Source: Marinobacter daepoensis DSM 16072 (GTDB lineage: Bacteria; Pseudomonadota; Gammaproteobacteria; Pseudomonadales; Oleiphilaceae). From it: 64,000 nucleotides of DNA. Position 1 is the first letter of the stretch; every line of letters begins with the position of its first letter. This document shows, piece by piece, positions 54,159 to 63,641 of the stretch. Below the pieces are notes generated by a model. It ran no database searches. It had not been told where the DNA came from and saw only the letters and a list, made by a program, of their open reading frames with translations. The position numbers were made by a program, and so were the translations under genes. The stretch spans positions 62,001 through 126,000 of the forward strand of contig NZ_ATWI01000009.1 of assembly GCF_000421165.1 (NCBI RefSeq), written 5' to 3'.

Positions 54159-55082
54159 ATGACGGAGACTTTGTTGCCTGGCAGCGCACCTGGCGAACAG
54201 GCTGGCTGTCACGAAATGCACTGGCCACTGGATAACATCACACTTGCCGGGTTGAGCTGGCCCAAACACGAAGACAGAGCGTCTTCCCGTCCCCCGGCCA
54301 TTCTCTTGCACGGCTGGCTGGATAACGCCATGTCGTTTGCCCGGCTGGCGCCACTGCTGGCGGAAAATACCTCGATACATGCGCTTGATATGGCCGGGCA
54401 CGGCCATTCCGGGCACCGCCCGCCCGGGTATACCTACTGGTTGATGGACTATGTGGCCGATCTTTCTGAGTTTCTGGAGCGGCATTTTCCGGAGAGTGAA
54501 CGCTTCCCTCTTGATTTAATTGGCCATTCCCTGGGGGGGATTGTGTGTGCGTTGTATGCCGCCGCCTTTCCTGAGCGAGTGCGCAAACTGGTGATGATCG
54601 ATAGCCTGGGGGCTTTGAGCCGGCCAGCGGCGGACACCATTCCCCAGCTTCGGCGAGCTCTGCAGAAGAGGCGGGCCGGTTCAGCAGCTCCGGCTGTCTA
54701 TCCGGATGTCCACTCCGCCGCCCGGATTCGGGAAGGTGGTCTCAGCCCACTGAGCCAGGAGGCCGCGAGAACGCTGGTGCCAAGAAATATGCGGGCGGAA
54801 GCCGATGGGTACGTCTGGCGTACAGACGCACGGTTGCGCCACCCAACGCCACTGATGATGACCGAGGAACAAGTTAGGGCATCACTGTCGGCCATTCGAA
54901 CTCCGGCGCTGTTTGTGAGGGCTGAAGAGGGGTTGCTGGTCACCCGTAGTGGCCTTGATCAAAGGGCAGATCTGATTCCGGGGCTTCAGACGGTGGATGT
55001 GCCGGGTGGGCATCATTGCCACCTGGACGGTGATGTAGTTCCCGTTGCACGGGCAATCAACAGGTTTCTTTACCATGGCTAA
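54159..55082 (+). CDS. alpha/beta hydrolase
   Basis: A 307-residue alpha/beta hydrolase-fold protein. The oxyanion strand is LLHGWLDNAMSF, the nucleophile elbow is GHSLGG (Ser about 125) and the catalytic His is in GGHHCHLDG near the C-terminus; the Asp is likely in ALFVRAEEG-like strands. No signal peptide. The substrate is unknown; relatives are esterases or serine-ester hydrolases. It starts 13 bp after pilZ and overlaps the DUF4892 gene by 8 bp. Confidence 0.9.
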   Translation: MTETLLPGSAPGEQAGCHEMHWPLDNITLAGLSWPKHEDRASSRPPAILLHGWLDNAMSFARLAPLLAENTSIHALDMAGHGHSGHRPPGYTYWLMDYVADLSEFLERHFPESERFPLDLIGHSLGGIVCALYAAAFPERVRKLVMIDSLGALSRPAADTIPQLRRALQKRRAGSAAPAVYPDVHSAARIREGGLSPLSQEAARTLVPRNMRAEADGYVWRTDARLRHPTPLMMTEEQVRASLSAIRTPALFVRAEEGLLVTRSGLDQRADLIPGLQTVDVPGGHHCHLDGDVVPVARAINRFLYHG

Positions 55083-55986
55083 TTCCGGAAATTCCAGTGC
55101 AGCCAGAATGGCTGCTGGCCTGTTCTGTCTGTTGTTTGCAGGCCTGGTTGCGGCCGACTGGCCGGAAAGTGCGCCCGAGGCTTTCCCGCAGTCAACCCTA
55201 AAATCATCGGTGGATATCCGGTCTCCCGGGCACCTCGTGCTTTTCAGCCCCGTTCGGGAAATCAGGAATGAGATCCGTTCAGAGGTCATGGCCCGCCTGC
55301 CGGTTCAGGGAGAGGGGCAGCTGTATGAAATTGCCCGCGATGCAACGCGCCTGGCTGCGAGAGCGTATTATCTGAAACAGCTAACGGGTGGGGGAGCCCA
55401 GCTGCTGTTTGAATGTACCGGGATCGCCTGTGGCCGAAGTAACGTTTGGGCCAACCAGATCTTTCAGCAGCCCGGGTTGCTGGGGCGCGACGCTGCCCAG
55501 GATTATGTGGTTGCAGCAACAACGGCAGAAGATGGTCGTCAATGGCTGACGCTGGTATATACCGTCACGAGAGGTAACCTGAGGGAGTACGTTTGGGTTG
55601 AACACCTCGCCGTACAGAACGGCGTCGCTATCCCTGGGTATACCGCCGGGGCAAGCCCTGTCAGAGGGCCCTTGGTCGTGCCATGGTCGGGGGGCGTTAC
55701 CCATCGTTTTGACTGGTCGGCGGATGACCGGCGCACGCTGAATGACTGGGCAGCCGACGGTTCGGAAGTGGTCCTGGCATCCTTCACGGATCTTCGGCAG
55801 GGCGAAACGCTGGATCAGGCCCTTAGCCGTTCAGAAGAGGCGGCTGAAAGTCTGGCGACGCTGCTTGGCAAGACCGGTATTTCCCGCGCCCGGATCCGGA
55901 TAGTCCCCGTGGGGCCAATGGTGCGAATGAATGACCCTGCACGCCAGGGCGATCGGGTTGAAATCGTCGTGGTAAGAGGTAGCTGA
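55075..55986 (+). CDS. DUF4892 domain-containing exported protein
   Basis: A 303-residue protein with a signal peptide (residues 9-27, AARMAAGLFCLLFAGLVAA) and the DUF4892 region (LVLFSPVREIRNEIRSEV, YEIARDATRLAARAYY, CTGIACGRSNVWANQIF). A C-terminal part resembles an OmpA-like domain (GETLDQALSRSEEAAESLATLL, ARIRIVPVGPMVRMN). It probably lies in the periplasm or outer membrane. The start at 55075 overlaps the hydrolase stop; the longer frame begins inside that gene. It ends 2 bp before the patatin gene. Confidence 0.87.
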   Translation: MANSGNSSAARMAAGLFCLLFAGLVAADWPESAPEAFPQSTLKSSVDIRSPGHLVLFSPVREIRNEIRSEVMARLPVQGEGQLYEIARDATRLAARAYYLKQLTGGGAQLLFECTGIACGRSNVWANQIFQQPGLLGRDAAQDYVVAATTAEDGRQWLTLVYTVTRGNLREYVWVEHLAVQNGVAIPGYTAGASPVRGPLVVPWSGGVTHRFDWSADDRRTLNDWAADGSEVVLASFTDLRQGETLDQALSRSEEAAESLATLLGKTGISRARIRIVPVGPMVRMNDPARQGDRVEIVVVRGS

Positions 55987-55987
55987 T

Positions 55988-57196
55988 ATGGCAGAGCAGG
56001 ACAAGCCGGGCACAGAATCACCCGCCAGCACCGGAGCAGCTCAGGATGGCGTCAGCTCGGTGGTCGATAGTTCCGGGATTTCCCCTGTGTCGGCCCCTGC
56101 CAGCACTGAGCGGCTGGGACACCAGACCGGCAAGGGAAAAACCGTCGCTCTCACTCTGGGGAGCGGTGGTGCCCGTGGGTACGCGCACATCGGTGCGATT
56201 GAGGTGCTCCAGGAACGTGGCTATGACATTGTGGCGATCTCTGGCTGCTCAATGGGAGCGCTGATTGGCGGGATGTACAGTGCTGGCAAAATGCAGGATT
56301 ACAAGGATTGGGTGACCGGGCTTGGTCAGTTTGACGTTTTGCGCTTGCTGGACGTCACCTTTACCTCGGTGGGGGCAATACGGGGTGAAAAAGTTTTTTC
56401 AGTGGTTCGTGACATTCTGGGAGACACCCGGATTGAAGATCTGCCGATCGCCTATACCGCCGTTGCCACCGACTTGCTGGCGCACAAGGAAATCTGGTTT
56501 CAGGAAGGACCGTTGGATCAGGCCATCCGGGCCTCCATTGCCATTCCCAGTGTTGTGACGCCTCTGGTGTTAAATGGCAGGGTGCTTGTGGATGGTGCGC
56601 TGTTGAACCCACTGCCAATCATCCCCACCATCTCTGCCCATGCGGATCTGGTCATGGCGGTCAACCTGAGTGGCGAGGACGACCAGCGTCGTCGTATCCC
56701 GGACGCAGCGTTTACGCCGGAAGACGCCGGTGGTGATATCGAGGAATGGGTGGACGCGGTCCGGGATAAAGCGTCTCGCTGGTTTGATTGGGATGCCCTG
56801 AAAGCGCTGGCGTCGAGAAAGGTCGATACGGGTGAGTCTGCCGAGGAAAAAATAAGCCGGGAAATGGCAAGAAAGGCGGGCCCGGAGAAAAAGAAAAGTG
56901 ACTCCCCGGGCCACGAGAGGCCCCGGGATGAGCATGACACCATTGATTGGGACAAGCTTGGTATCGGTAAGTTTGATGTCATGAACCTCACCATCGAGAC
57001 CATGCAGAGTGCTCTGGTGCAGTACAAGATTGCCGGGTACCCACCGGACCTGCTGGTCAATATTCCGAAGAACGCCTGCCGGAGCTATGACTACCACAAA
57101 GCGCCGGAGCTGATACGTCTCGGCCGCGAACGGATGTCGGCTGCCCTTGACCGTTTTGAGGAAAGCCGCAGCAGTTCCGGACCGCTTGCGCTGTGA
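55988..57196 (+). CDS. patatin-like phospholipase (RssA-like)
   Basis: A 402-residue cytoplasmic patatin. The oxyanion loop is LTLGSGGARGYAHIGAIEVL, the nucleophile elbow GCSMG (Ser about 82) and the catalytic Asp in DGALLNPLP. A charged insert (about 270-320, many Lys, Glu and Ser) precedes a C-terminal helical part. It is expected to hydrolyse acyl chains of lipids. It differs from the DUF3336 patatin at 33500 in length and N-terminus, so the two are not recent duplicates. It is the third in a tight row with the hydrolase and DUF4892 genes. Confidence 0.9.
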   Translation: MAEQDKPGTESPASTGAAQDGVSSVVDSSGISPVSAPASTERLGHQTGKGKTVALTLGSGGARGYAHIGAIEVLQERGYDIVAISGCSMGALIGGMYSAGKMQDYKDWVTGLGQFDVLRLLDVTFTSVGAIRGEKVFSVVRDILGDTRIEDLPIAYTAVATDLLAHKEIWFQEGPLDQAIRASIAIPSVVTPLVLNGRVLVDGALLNPLPIIPTISAHADLVMAVNLSGEDDQRRRIPDAAFTPEDAGGDIEEWVDAVRDKASRWFDWDALKALASRKVDTGESAEEKISREMARKAGPEKKKSDSPGHERPRDEHDTIDWDKLGIGKFDVMNLTIETMQSALVQYKIAGYPPDLLVNIPKNACRSYDYHKAPELIRLGRERMSAALDRFEESRSSSGPLAL

Positions 57197-57230
57197 CCTC
57201 CCGGGGCTGCAGCGGGCGACCCAATGCGCG

Positions 57231-57236
57231 TATAAT
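57231..57236 (+). promoter_or_regulatory. candidate -10 element upstream of prmB
   Basis: A perfect TATAAT lies 36 bp before the prmB start, but no good -35 is found 16-18 bp upstream (TGCAGC at 57208). It could be a factor-dependent promoter. Confidence 0.35.
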
Positions 57237-57271
57237 GCCGTGCAACATTGTTCAGACTAGGAAGCCATCCA

Positions 57272-58177
57272 TTGACCAGTCCAGTTGACGATCTGCATAC
57301 CATCCGTGATCTTCTGCGGTTTTCGGTATCCCGTTTTGCCGCCTCGCCGTTGTACTTTGGGCATGGCACTGACAACGTTTGGGATGAGGCCGTTCAGTTG
57401 GTTCTGCGCAGTGTTCATCTGCCCCTGGAGAACAATAATCTGTTTCTGGATGCCCGCCTGACCCGGCCAGAGCGTGAACTGATTCTGGCCCGCGTTGAGC
57501 GTCGGGTGAAAGAGCGTGTTCCTGTCGCTTACCTGCTTGGTGAAGCATGGTTTATGGGGATGCCGTTCCGGGTTGATGAGAGGGTGCTGGTGCCCAGGTC
57601 GCCCATCGGTGAGTTGCTGGAAAACGGGTTGCAACCCTGGCTGGGCGGCGGTCGGGTGAATCGTATACTTGATCTTTGTACTGGTAGTGGGTGCATTGGT
57701 ATCGGGGCGGCAACGGTATTTGAGGAGGCGGAGGTCGATTTGTCCGACGTTTCCGGTGATGCTCTGGCGGTGGCTGAATCCAACATAGAGCTGCATGGGC
57801 TTGAGGGAAGAGTGAGGACCATTCAGTCGGATGTCTTCGATGGTATCGATGGGCGCTATGACGTGATCCTCAGCAACCCCCCGTATGTTGATGCTGAGGA
57901 TCTGGCGGATATGCCGGCGGAATATCATCATGAGCCCGCCCTGGGGCTGGCAGCCGGAGACGACGGCCTGGATATTGCGCACCGGATCGTGGCCCAGGCT
58001 GCAGAGCACCTGACGGAACAAGGGCTCCTGGTTGTCGAGGTTGGCAATTCATGGGGTGCCATGGATGAAGCCTACCCAGACCTGCCGTTAACCTGGCTGG
58101 AATTTGAGCAGGGCGGAGACGGTGTGTTTTTGATCACGGCTCCGGATCTTCGTGAATGGTTGGCTCGAAAGAGTTAA
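57272..58177 (+). CDS. prmB: 50S ribosomal protein L3 N5-glutamine methyltransferase PrmB
   Basis: A 301-residue SAM-dependent methyltransferase of the HemK/PrmB family. The SAM-binding motif is [14 protein letters not shown] (about 130-143) and the catalytic NPPY motif is at about 202. The N-terminus is PrmB-like ([21 protein letters not shown]), which distinguishes it from PrmC. It methylates a glutamine of ribosomal protein L3. The start is TTG at 57272 with AGGA nine bases upstream. aroC follows after an AT-rich 37-bp gap, the usual order. Confidence 0.93.
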   Translation: MTSPVDDLHTIRDLLRFSVSRFAASPLYFGHGTDNVWDEAVQLVLRSVHLPLENNNLFLDARLTRPERELILARVERRVKERVPVAYLLGEAWFMGMPFRVDERVLVPRSPIGELLENGLQPWLGGGRVNRILDLCTGSGCIGIGAATVFEEAEVDLSDVSGDALAVAESNIELHGLEGRVRTIQSDVFDGIDGRYDVILSNPPYVDAEDLADMPAEYHHEPALGLAAGDDGLDIAHRIVAQAAEHLTEQGLLVVEVGNSWGAMDEAYPDLPLTWLEFEQGGDGVFLITAPDLREWLARKS

Positions 58178-58202
58178 GTTTATACATTATAAAATCTATA
58201 TA
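58174..58202 (+). promoter_or_regulatory. AT-rich promoter-like sequence before aroC
   Basis: TTAAGT (58174-58179), 17 bp, TATATA (58197-58202) in an unusually AT-rich stretch between prmB and aroC. Transcription would start only a few bases before the aroC ATG at 58215, giving a nearly leaderless message; the ribosome site there is weak. Confidence 0.3.
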
Positions 58203-58214
58203 AAGTACTGAAAT

Positions 58215-59309
58215 ATGTCTGGAAATACGTTCGGAAAGCTATTCAGTGTCACCACGTTTGGTGAGAGTCATGGCGCAGCTCTGGGTTGCATTATTGATGG
58301 CTGCCCTCCCGGCTTGGCGTTGTCTGAGGAAGACATGCAGCGGGATCTGGATCGCCGTAAGCCAGGTACCTCCAGGCATACGACCCAGCGTCGGGAGGCG
58401 GATGAGGTTCGCATCCTGTCGGGTGTATTTGAGGGTAAGACGACGGGGACACCGATCGGTCTGCTCATCGAGAATACCGATCAGCGTTCGAAAGATTACT
58501 CCAAGATTGCCTCTCAGTTCCGCCCGGCCCATGCTGATTACAGTTACCACCATAAATATGGTGTCAGAGACTATCGGGGGGGCGGCCGCTCCTCGGCCAG
58601 AGAGACCGCGATGCGTGTGGCTGCCGGTGCGGTTGCCCGAAAGTTTCTGGAGCAGCGGCTGGGAATCCGGATTCGGGGCTACCTGTCGCAGTTAGGGCCC
58701 ATCAAGGCAGAGGTTCTGGACTGGGACCAGGTGCATCAGAACCCCTTTTTCTGCCCGGATGCGTCCAAGGTTCCAGAGATGGAATCCTACATGGATGCCC
58801 TGCGCAAGGAAGGCGACTCCATCGGGGCCCGCATCAATGTGGTCGCGGAGGGGGTTCCCCCCGGTTTGGGAGAGCCTATCTTCGACCGCCTGGATGCTGA
58901 TCTCGCCCACGCGTTGATGAGCATTAACGCAGTCAAGGGGGTGGAGGTTGGAGCCGGCTTTGCCTGCATCGAGCAGAAAGGGACTGAGCATCGGGATGAG
59001 ATGACGCCGGAAGGGTTTCTTTCTAACCATGCGGGTGGAGTGTTGGGCGGTATTTCCTCGGGGCAACCAATTGTCGCCAGCATTGCACTCAAGCCCACCT
59101 CAAGCCTTCGCCTTCCTGGCCGGGGAATCGACGTGGATGGTAATCCGGTTGAGGTGGTTACCACGGGGCGCCACGATCCGTGTGTTGGCATTCGGGCGAC
59201 ACCGATCGCTGAGGCGATGATGGCGATTGTGCTGATGGACCATTATCTGCGCCACCGGGGCCAGAACGGCGATGTGGTTGTGAGCACCCCGGTTCTCGGG
59301 CAGCTCTGA
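58215..59309 (+). CDS. aroC: chorismate synthase
   Basis: A 364-residue enzyme that converts 5-enolpyruvylshikimate 3-phosphate to chorismate using reduced FMN. Signatures: [18 protein letters not shown] (about 17-34), [40 protein letters not shown] and [10 protein letters not shown]. Full family length. Chorismate also feeds PabB (45512). It is followed by an MFS transporter gene that begins 18 bp later. Confidence 0.97.
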   Translation: MSGNTFGKLFSVTTFGESHGAALGCIIDGCPPGLALSEEDMQRDLDRRKPGTSRHTTQRREADEVRILSGVFEGKTTGTPIGLLIENTDQRSKDYSKIASQFRPAHADYSYHHKYGVRDYRGGGRSSARETAMRVAAGAVARKFLEQRLGIRIRGYLSQLGPIKAEVLDWDQVHQNPFFCPDASKVPEMESYMDALRKEGDSIGARINVVAEGVPPGLGEPIFDRLDADLAHALMSINAVKGVEVGAGFACIEQKGTEHRDEMTPEGFLSNHAGGVLGGISSGQPIVASIALKPTSSLRLPGRGIDVDGNPVEVVTTGRHDPCVGIRATPIAEAMMAIVLMDHYLRHRGQNGDVVVSTPVLGQL

Positions 59310-59327
59310 TCAGGAGGAGGCGCTACC

Positions 59328-60470
59328 ATATACTGGCGTCTGTCGAACCTCTATTTCTGGTTTTTCGCCCTCCTTGGAGGGCTGTTGCCCTATTGGTCCC
59401 TCTACCTTGAGGGGCAGGGCTATTCCTACCTGCAAATCGCCACTCTGATGGCGACCATCCAGCTTACCAAGATTGTGGCTCCCAGTGTCTGGGGATATCT
59501 GGGAGATCGTACCGGGCAACGCGTCCGGCTGGTGCGCCTGGGGGCTGTGTCCGGGTCGGTATTTTTCGCCGGCGTGTTTCTTGATCCGGAATTCTTAGGG
59601 CTGTTGCTAGTCATGCTGGTGTTCACTTTTTTCTGGAACGCCATTTTGCCTCTGTATGAAGTCATCACGCTTCGTGCTCTGGGCGAGCGGCGTGATAAGT
59701 ATGGCCGGATTCGGTTGTGGGGTTCAGTTGGCTTTATCGGGGCGGTGGCGCTGGTGGGCGCTCTGCTGGAGCAGGTCAGGATCCAGTACTTACCGTGGTT
59801 ATTGCTCCCGGTATTTGCAGGCATTGCGGTTTCGTCGTTTCTGGTGCCGTCTGAAAAGGGCGAGCGTCAGGCTCCGGCCCCGAGAGGTAGCCTGAAATCG
59901 GTGGTTTTACAGCCCGCTGTCATTACGTTCTTTGCAATGAATTTTCTGCTCCAGGTGTCGCATGGAGCCTACTACACCTTTTTCAGTATTCACCTTGAGC
60001 AGCACGGTTATGGCAAGCTTGCCATCGGGTTGCTGTGGTCTCTTGGGGTGATCGCGGAAATTGGTTTGTTTCTTGTTATGCACCGGTTTTTCAGGCGCTT
60101 TTCCGTCCGGGCAATTGTGTTGTGTGCGTTGGTGCTGACGATGATGCGCTGGGTAATGATCGCTGAGTTTACGACGGTTCTGTCCATTCTGATTGTTGCC
60201 CAGTTGTTGCACGCGGCCTCCTATGGCGCGTTGCATGCGGTTTCGGTTCAGTACATTCACGGATTCTTCGGAAGGCACCATCATGGGCAAGGGCAGGCGT
60301 TGTATAGCGGTCTTACGTTTGGGGCGGGGGGTGCTCTGGGTGCCTGGATGTCGGGGTTTCTGGTGGATGGGTTCAGTACGTCTGCCGCTTTCTGGGGTGG
60401 CGCGGTTGCGATGGCAATAGCCATTGCGGTTACCTGGCGCGGGCTGCAGCCACCACCGGTCAATCGCTAG
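59328..60470 (+). CDS. MFS transporter (MFS_1_like), apparent AUA start
   Basis: About 380 residues with roughly 12 hydrophobic helices and the MFS loop GDRTGQRVRLVR. It resembles the MFS_1_like group (PPP family 3-phenylpropionate transporter relatives). The conserved N-terminus xYWRLSNLYFWFFALLGG is encoded from 59328, where the codon is ATA, eight bases after an AGGAGGAGG ribosome site (59312-59320). The first standard codon is TTG at 59385, which would remove most of the first helix. Either AUA is used, or the base call is wrong. It converges on the LysR gene with a 4-bp stop overlap (CTAG). Confidence 0.85.
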   Translation: MYWRLSNLYFWFFALLGGLLPYWSLYLEGQGYSYLQIATLMATIQLTKIVAPSVWGYLGDRTGQRVRLVRLGAVSGSVFFAGVFLDPEFLGLLLVMLVFTFFWNAILPLYEVITLRALGERRDKYGRIRLWGSVGFIGAVALVGALLEQVRIQYLPWLLLPVFAGIAVSSFLVPSEKGERQAPAPRGSLKSVVLQPAVITFFAMNFLLQVSHGAYYTFFSIHLEQHGYGKLAIGLLWSLGVIAEIGLFLVMHRFFRRFSVRAIVLCALVLTMMRWVMIAEFTTVLSILIVAQLLHAASYGALHAVSVQYIHGFFGRHHHGQGQALYSGLTFGAGGALGAWMSGFLVDGFSTSAAFWGGAVAMAIAIAVTWRGLQPPPVNR

Positions 60471-61360
60471 CGTGGTTGGTTGGCAGGCAGCTCGTTTTCT
60501 TCTGCCCGGATGGTTGCCAGTAGGGCCATCGCAGCGTTGCTCAGTTGTCGGCCGGACAGGGCGACCGCTCCCAGTACACGGTTAACCGGGTGGGGGACCT
60601 CGAGCCTGACCAGGGTGTCGTCAAGCATGCTGACCGGCAGCACACTCCAGCCCAGGCCCACGCTGGTCATCATTTTGATGGTCTCAAGGTAGTTGGTGGG
60701 CATCAGTGGTTTCAGGGACAGGTTCGCCTCGAGAAACAGTCGGCTGACTACCCGATAGGTTGCTGTGCTGGTGTCTGGAAGAAGCGATGGGTGGGGCGCG
60801 AGGTCTGCTAGTGTAGGTGCCTCCAGTGCCGCCAGGGAGTGCTCCCGGCTGGCGACGAAGGCCATGGGGTCAGGCCACTGGGCGAGGATGGTGAATTCCG
60901 GGTCCATGCTGTCGCTCAGGGTGACGAAGGCCAGTTCCGCATTTCGTTTGTTCATCTGGTGGTAGGCCGCATCGGATTCCATGAATTGCAGGTGCAGATC
61001 CACCTGGGGATGCTCCCGGCGATAACGACGCAACCAGTTGGGCAGGTGATGCAGGCCGATGTGGTGGCTGGCAATGGCATGGAGCTCGCCTTCGATGCGG
61101 TCGGGGTTCGTGCTCAGCGCCAGGCGGGCGTTATGGATTTCATCAAGAATTTTCCGGGCGTGGGGGAAGAGCCGCGTTCCGGCTTCGGTAAGCCGGATCT
61201 CCCGGTTGCTGCGCTCGATCAGTCGCTTGCCGAGCTGGGCCTCCAGAGAGGCCAGGCGTTTACTGATGGCTGGTTGCGTCAGATGCAGGATTTCGGCAGC
61301 TTCCGAGAAAGAGCCTTGATCGACGATGGTCAGAAATGCTTTCAGGGCGTTTGAGTCCAT
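60467..61360 (-). CDS. LysR family transcriptional regulator next to leuCDB
   Basis: A 297-residue LysR protein with an N-terminal winged helix-turn-helix (MDSNALKAFLTIVDQGSFSEAAE, LTQPAISKRLASLEAQLG) and a C-terminal co-inducer domain. It is divergent from leuC with 178 bp between, the position of the Pseudomonas LysR gene beside leuC, so it likely controls leucine biosynthesis or itself. Two palindromes in the gap are candidate binding sites. The stop overlaps the MFS transporter stop by four bases. Confidence 0.92.
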   Translation of the reverse strand: MDSNALKAFLTIVDQGSFSEAAEILHLTQPAISKRLASLEAQLGKRLIERSNREIRLTEAGTRLFPHARKILDEIHNARLALSTNPDRIEGELHAIASHHIGLHHLPNWLRRYRREHPQVDLHLQFMESDAAYHQMNKRNAELAFVTLSDSMDPEFTILAQWPDPMAFVASREHSLAALEAPTLADLAPHPSLLPDTSTATYRVVSRLFLEANLSLKPLMPTNYLETIKMMTSVGLGWSVLPVSMLDDTLVRLEVPHPVNRVLGAVALSGRQLSNAAMALLATIRAEENELPANQPR

Positions 61361-61416
61361 GGTTTCTCTTTGGTTGAGGCTTTAATGCCAGGGCTTGCGC
61401 CGGGGTTGATCTCCAC

Positions 61417-61448
61417 TATCTAAGATAACGGAAAGGAATGCAAAGCAT
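61417..61448. promoter_or_regulatory. candidate LysR operator (two palindromes)
   Basis: TATCT-A-AGATA (61417-61427) and ATGC-AAA-GCAT (61438-61448) are both perfect palindromes in the LysR/leuC intergenic region. Their centres are about 74 and 53 bp before the predicted leuC transcription start, where LysR regulators commonly bind. Confidence 0.45.
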
Positions 61449-61460
61449 AAAAAACATGAA

Positions 61461-61489
61461 TTGGGGTTATTTGTGGCGCAGGGTATGAT
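61461..61489 (+). promoter_or_regulatory. sigma-70 promoter of leuCDB
   Basis: TTGGGG (61461-61466), 17 bp, TATGAT (61484-61489). Transcription would begin near 61496, giving a leader of about 43 nt with no room for a leucine attenuator peptide. Control is therefore more likely through the LysR protein. Confidence 0.55.
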
Positions 61490-61538
61490 GTCAGCATTGG
61501 AAGCAGAAACAGAAACCCCCAAAGAGTGAGAGAGAATC

Positions 61539-62957
61539 ATGGCGGGCAAGACCTTATACGACAAATTGTGGGACGACCATTTGGTCAAGCAGCGGGATGA
61601 TGGTTCCGCGTTGATATACATTGATCGTCAGTTGCTGCACGAAGTTACATCACCTCAGGCTTTTGAGGGGCTTCGTCTGGCCGGCCGCAAACCATGGCGG
61701 GTTGATGCCAATATTGCCACGCCGGATCATAACGTTCCGACGACGGATCGTGATAAAGGCATTGATGGAATTGTGGACCCGGTGTCCCGCACCCAGGTTG
61801 AGACGCTGGACAAGAACTGCGATGAGTTCGGGATTCTGGAGTTCAAAATCAAGGATCAGCGCCAGGGTATCGTCCACGTTATCGGGCCGGAGCAGGGAGC
61901 GACCTTGCCGGGCATGAGTATTGTCTGTGGCGATTCCCATACGTCTACTCACGGAGCTTTTGGGTGCCTGGCCCATGGTATCGGGACGTCTGAGGTTGAG
62001 CACGTGCTGGCTACCCAGTGTCTGGTTCAGAAGAAGATGAAGAATATGCTGGTGAGGGTGAACGGCACACTTGGCACGGGTGTAACGGGCAAGGATGTTG
62101 TTCTGGCCATTATCGGCAAAATCGGCACGGCTGGTGGTACCGGCTACGCCATCGAGTTTGGTGGCGAGGCTATCCGGGGCCTGAGTATGGAAGGCCGGAT
62201 GACCATTTGTAATATGTCCATCGAAGCCGGTGCCCGGGTGGGGATGGTTGGCGTGGACGATACCACAATTGAATACGTGAAAGGCCGCCCCTTCTCCCCA
62301 GAGGGTGAAACCTGGGACAAAGCCGTTGAGTATTGGCGTACCCTCCATACGGACGATGATGCGGTGTTCGATAAAGTGGTGGAGCTGGACGGAGCGGCGA
62401 TTCAGCCTCAGGTAAGTTGGGGAACGTCGCCGGAAATGGTGGTTGGCGTAGACAGTGCGGTTCCAGACCCGGAGAAAGAGGCTGACCCGATCAAGCGTGA
62501 GGGTATTGTTCGTGCTCTGAAATACATGGGATTGCAGCCAAATCAGAAAATTACTGATATTAAACTGGATCGGGTGTTTATTGGTTCCTGCACCAATAGC
62601 CGCATTGAGGATCTGCGCGAAGCAGCGGCCGTGGTGAAAGGCCGGAAGGTGGCTGCGGGTCTTAAGCAGGCCATGGTTGTTCCGGGTTCGGGGCTGGTAA
62701 AGGCCCAGGCTGAGCGGGAAGGGCTCGATAAGGTGTTTATTGAGGCGGGCCTGGAGTGGCGCGATCCGGGTTGCTCCATGTGTCTGGCCATGAATGCCGA
62801 CAAGCTGGGCCAGGGTGAGCATTGTGCTTCCACCTCAAACCGGAACTTTGAAGGTCGGCAGGGCTTTGGTGGGCGAACCCATCTCGTAAGCCCGGCCATG
62901 GCTGCCGCCGCGGCAGTCACCGGTCATTTCATTGATGTCCGTGAATTGTTGAACTGA
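61539..62957 (+). CDS. leuC: 3-isopropylmalate dehydratase large subunit
   Basis: A 472-residue aconitase-family enzyme. Signatures: [26 protein letters not shown] (about 128-153), the 4Fe-4S ligands in GSCTNSR (about 346) and GCSMCLAMN (about 409), and the C-terminal RNFEGRQG. With LeuD it isomerises 2-isopropylmalate to 3-isopropylmalate. GAGAGAGA precedes the ATG. leuD follows 17 bp later. Confidence 0.97.
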   Translation: MAGKTLYDKLWDDHLVKQRDDGSALIYIDRQLLHEVTSPQAFEGLRLAGRKPWRVDANIATPDHNVPTTDRDKGIDGIVDPVSRTQVETLDKNCDEFGILEFKIKDQRQGIVHVIGPEQGATLPGMSIVCGDSHTSTHGAFGCLAHGIGTSEVEHVLATQCLVQKKMKNMLVRVNGTLGTGVTGKDVVLAIIGKIGTAGGTGYAIEFGGEAIRGLSMEGRMTICNMSIEAGARVGMVGVDDTTIEYVKGRPFSPEGETWDKAVEYWRTLHTDDDAVFDKVVELDGAAIQPQVSWGTSPEMVVGVDSAVPDPEKEADPIKREGIVRALKYMGLQPNQKITDIKLDRVFIGSCTNSRIEDLREAAAVVKGRKVAAGLKQAMVVPGSGLVKAQAEREGLDKVFIEAGLEWRDPGCSMCLAMNADKLGQGEHCASTSNRNFEGRQGFGGRTHLVSPAMAAAAAVTGHFIDVRELLN

Positions 62958-62974
62958 ACCACAGGAGAGAGACC

Positions 62975-63622
62975 ATGCGAGCATTTACGCAACATCAGGG
63001 CATTGTTGCCCCCATGGACCGTTCCAATGTGGACACGGACATGATTATCCCCAAGCAGTTTCTGAAGTCGATCAAACGCACGGGCTTTGGTCCTAACCTG
63101 TTTGATGAGCTGCGTTATCTGGATGAAGGTAAGCCCGACCAGGATTGTTCCAATCGCCCCCTGAACCCGGATTTTGTGCTGAATCAGCAGCGCTATAAAA
63201 GCGCAAGCGTGTTGCTGGCCCGAACCAACTTTGGTTGCGGCTCCAGCCGTGAGCATGCCCCCTGGGCGCTGGATGATTATGGTTTTCGGGTAATCATTGC
63301 GCCGAGTTTTGCGGACATTTTCTACAATAACTGCTTTAAGAATGGCTTGCTTCCCATTGTTTTAGAAGAAGAAGTTGTTGATAAACTGTTCCGCGAAACG
63401 GAAGAAACTGAAGGGTATCAACTGACGGTTGATCTCGAAACGAAAACGGTCATTACGCCAAGTGGCGAGTCGTTCAGTTTTGAGGTGGATGATTTCCGCC
63501 GCCACTGTCTGTTAAATGGGCTGGACGATATTGGTGTCACCCTGGAGGATGCGGAGACAATTCGTGCATACGAATCGTCCCGCCGAAAAACGGCCCCTTG
63601 GTTGTTTAACGCTGGAAACTGA
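62975..63622 (+). CDS. leuD: 3-isopropylmalate dehydratase small subunit
   Basis: A 215-residue swivel-domain protein of the LeuC-LeuD enzyme: [16 protein letters not shown] (about 19-34), [14 protein letters not shown] (about 87-100) and [18 protein letters not shown] strong AGGAGAGA lies seven bases before the ATG. It is followed 19 bp later by leuB. Confidence 0.97.
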   Translation: MRAFTQHQGIVAPMDRSNVDTDMIIPKQFLKSIKRTGFGPNLFDELRYLDEGKPDQDCSNRPLNPDFVLNQQRYKSASVLLARTNFGCGSSREHAPWALDDYGFRVIIAPSFADIFYNNCFKNGLLPIVLEEEVVDKLFRETEETEGYQLTVDLETKTVITPSGESFSFEVDDFRRHCLLNGLDDIGVTLEDAETIRAYESSRRKTAPWLFNAGN

Positions 63623-63641
63623 CTGAACAAGGAATTGAATA

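Noticed and set aside
61650..62822. 390-codon minus-strand open frame inside leuC
   Set aside because: It is an antisense shadow of a highly conserved gene; the His/Asn-rich content reflects the complementary codons.
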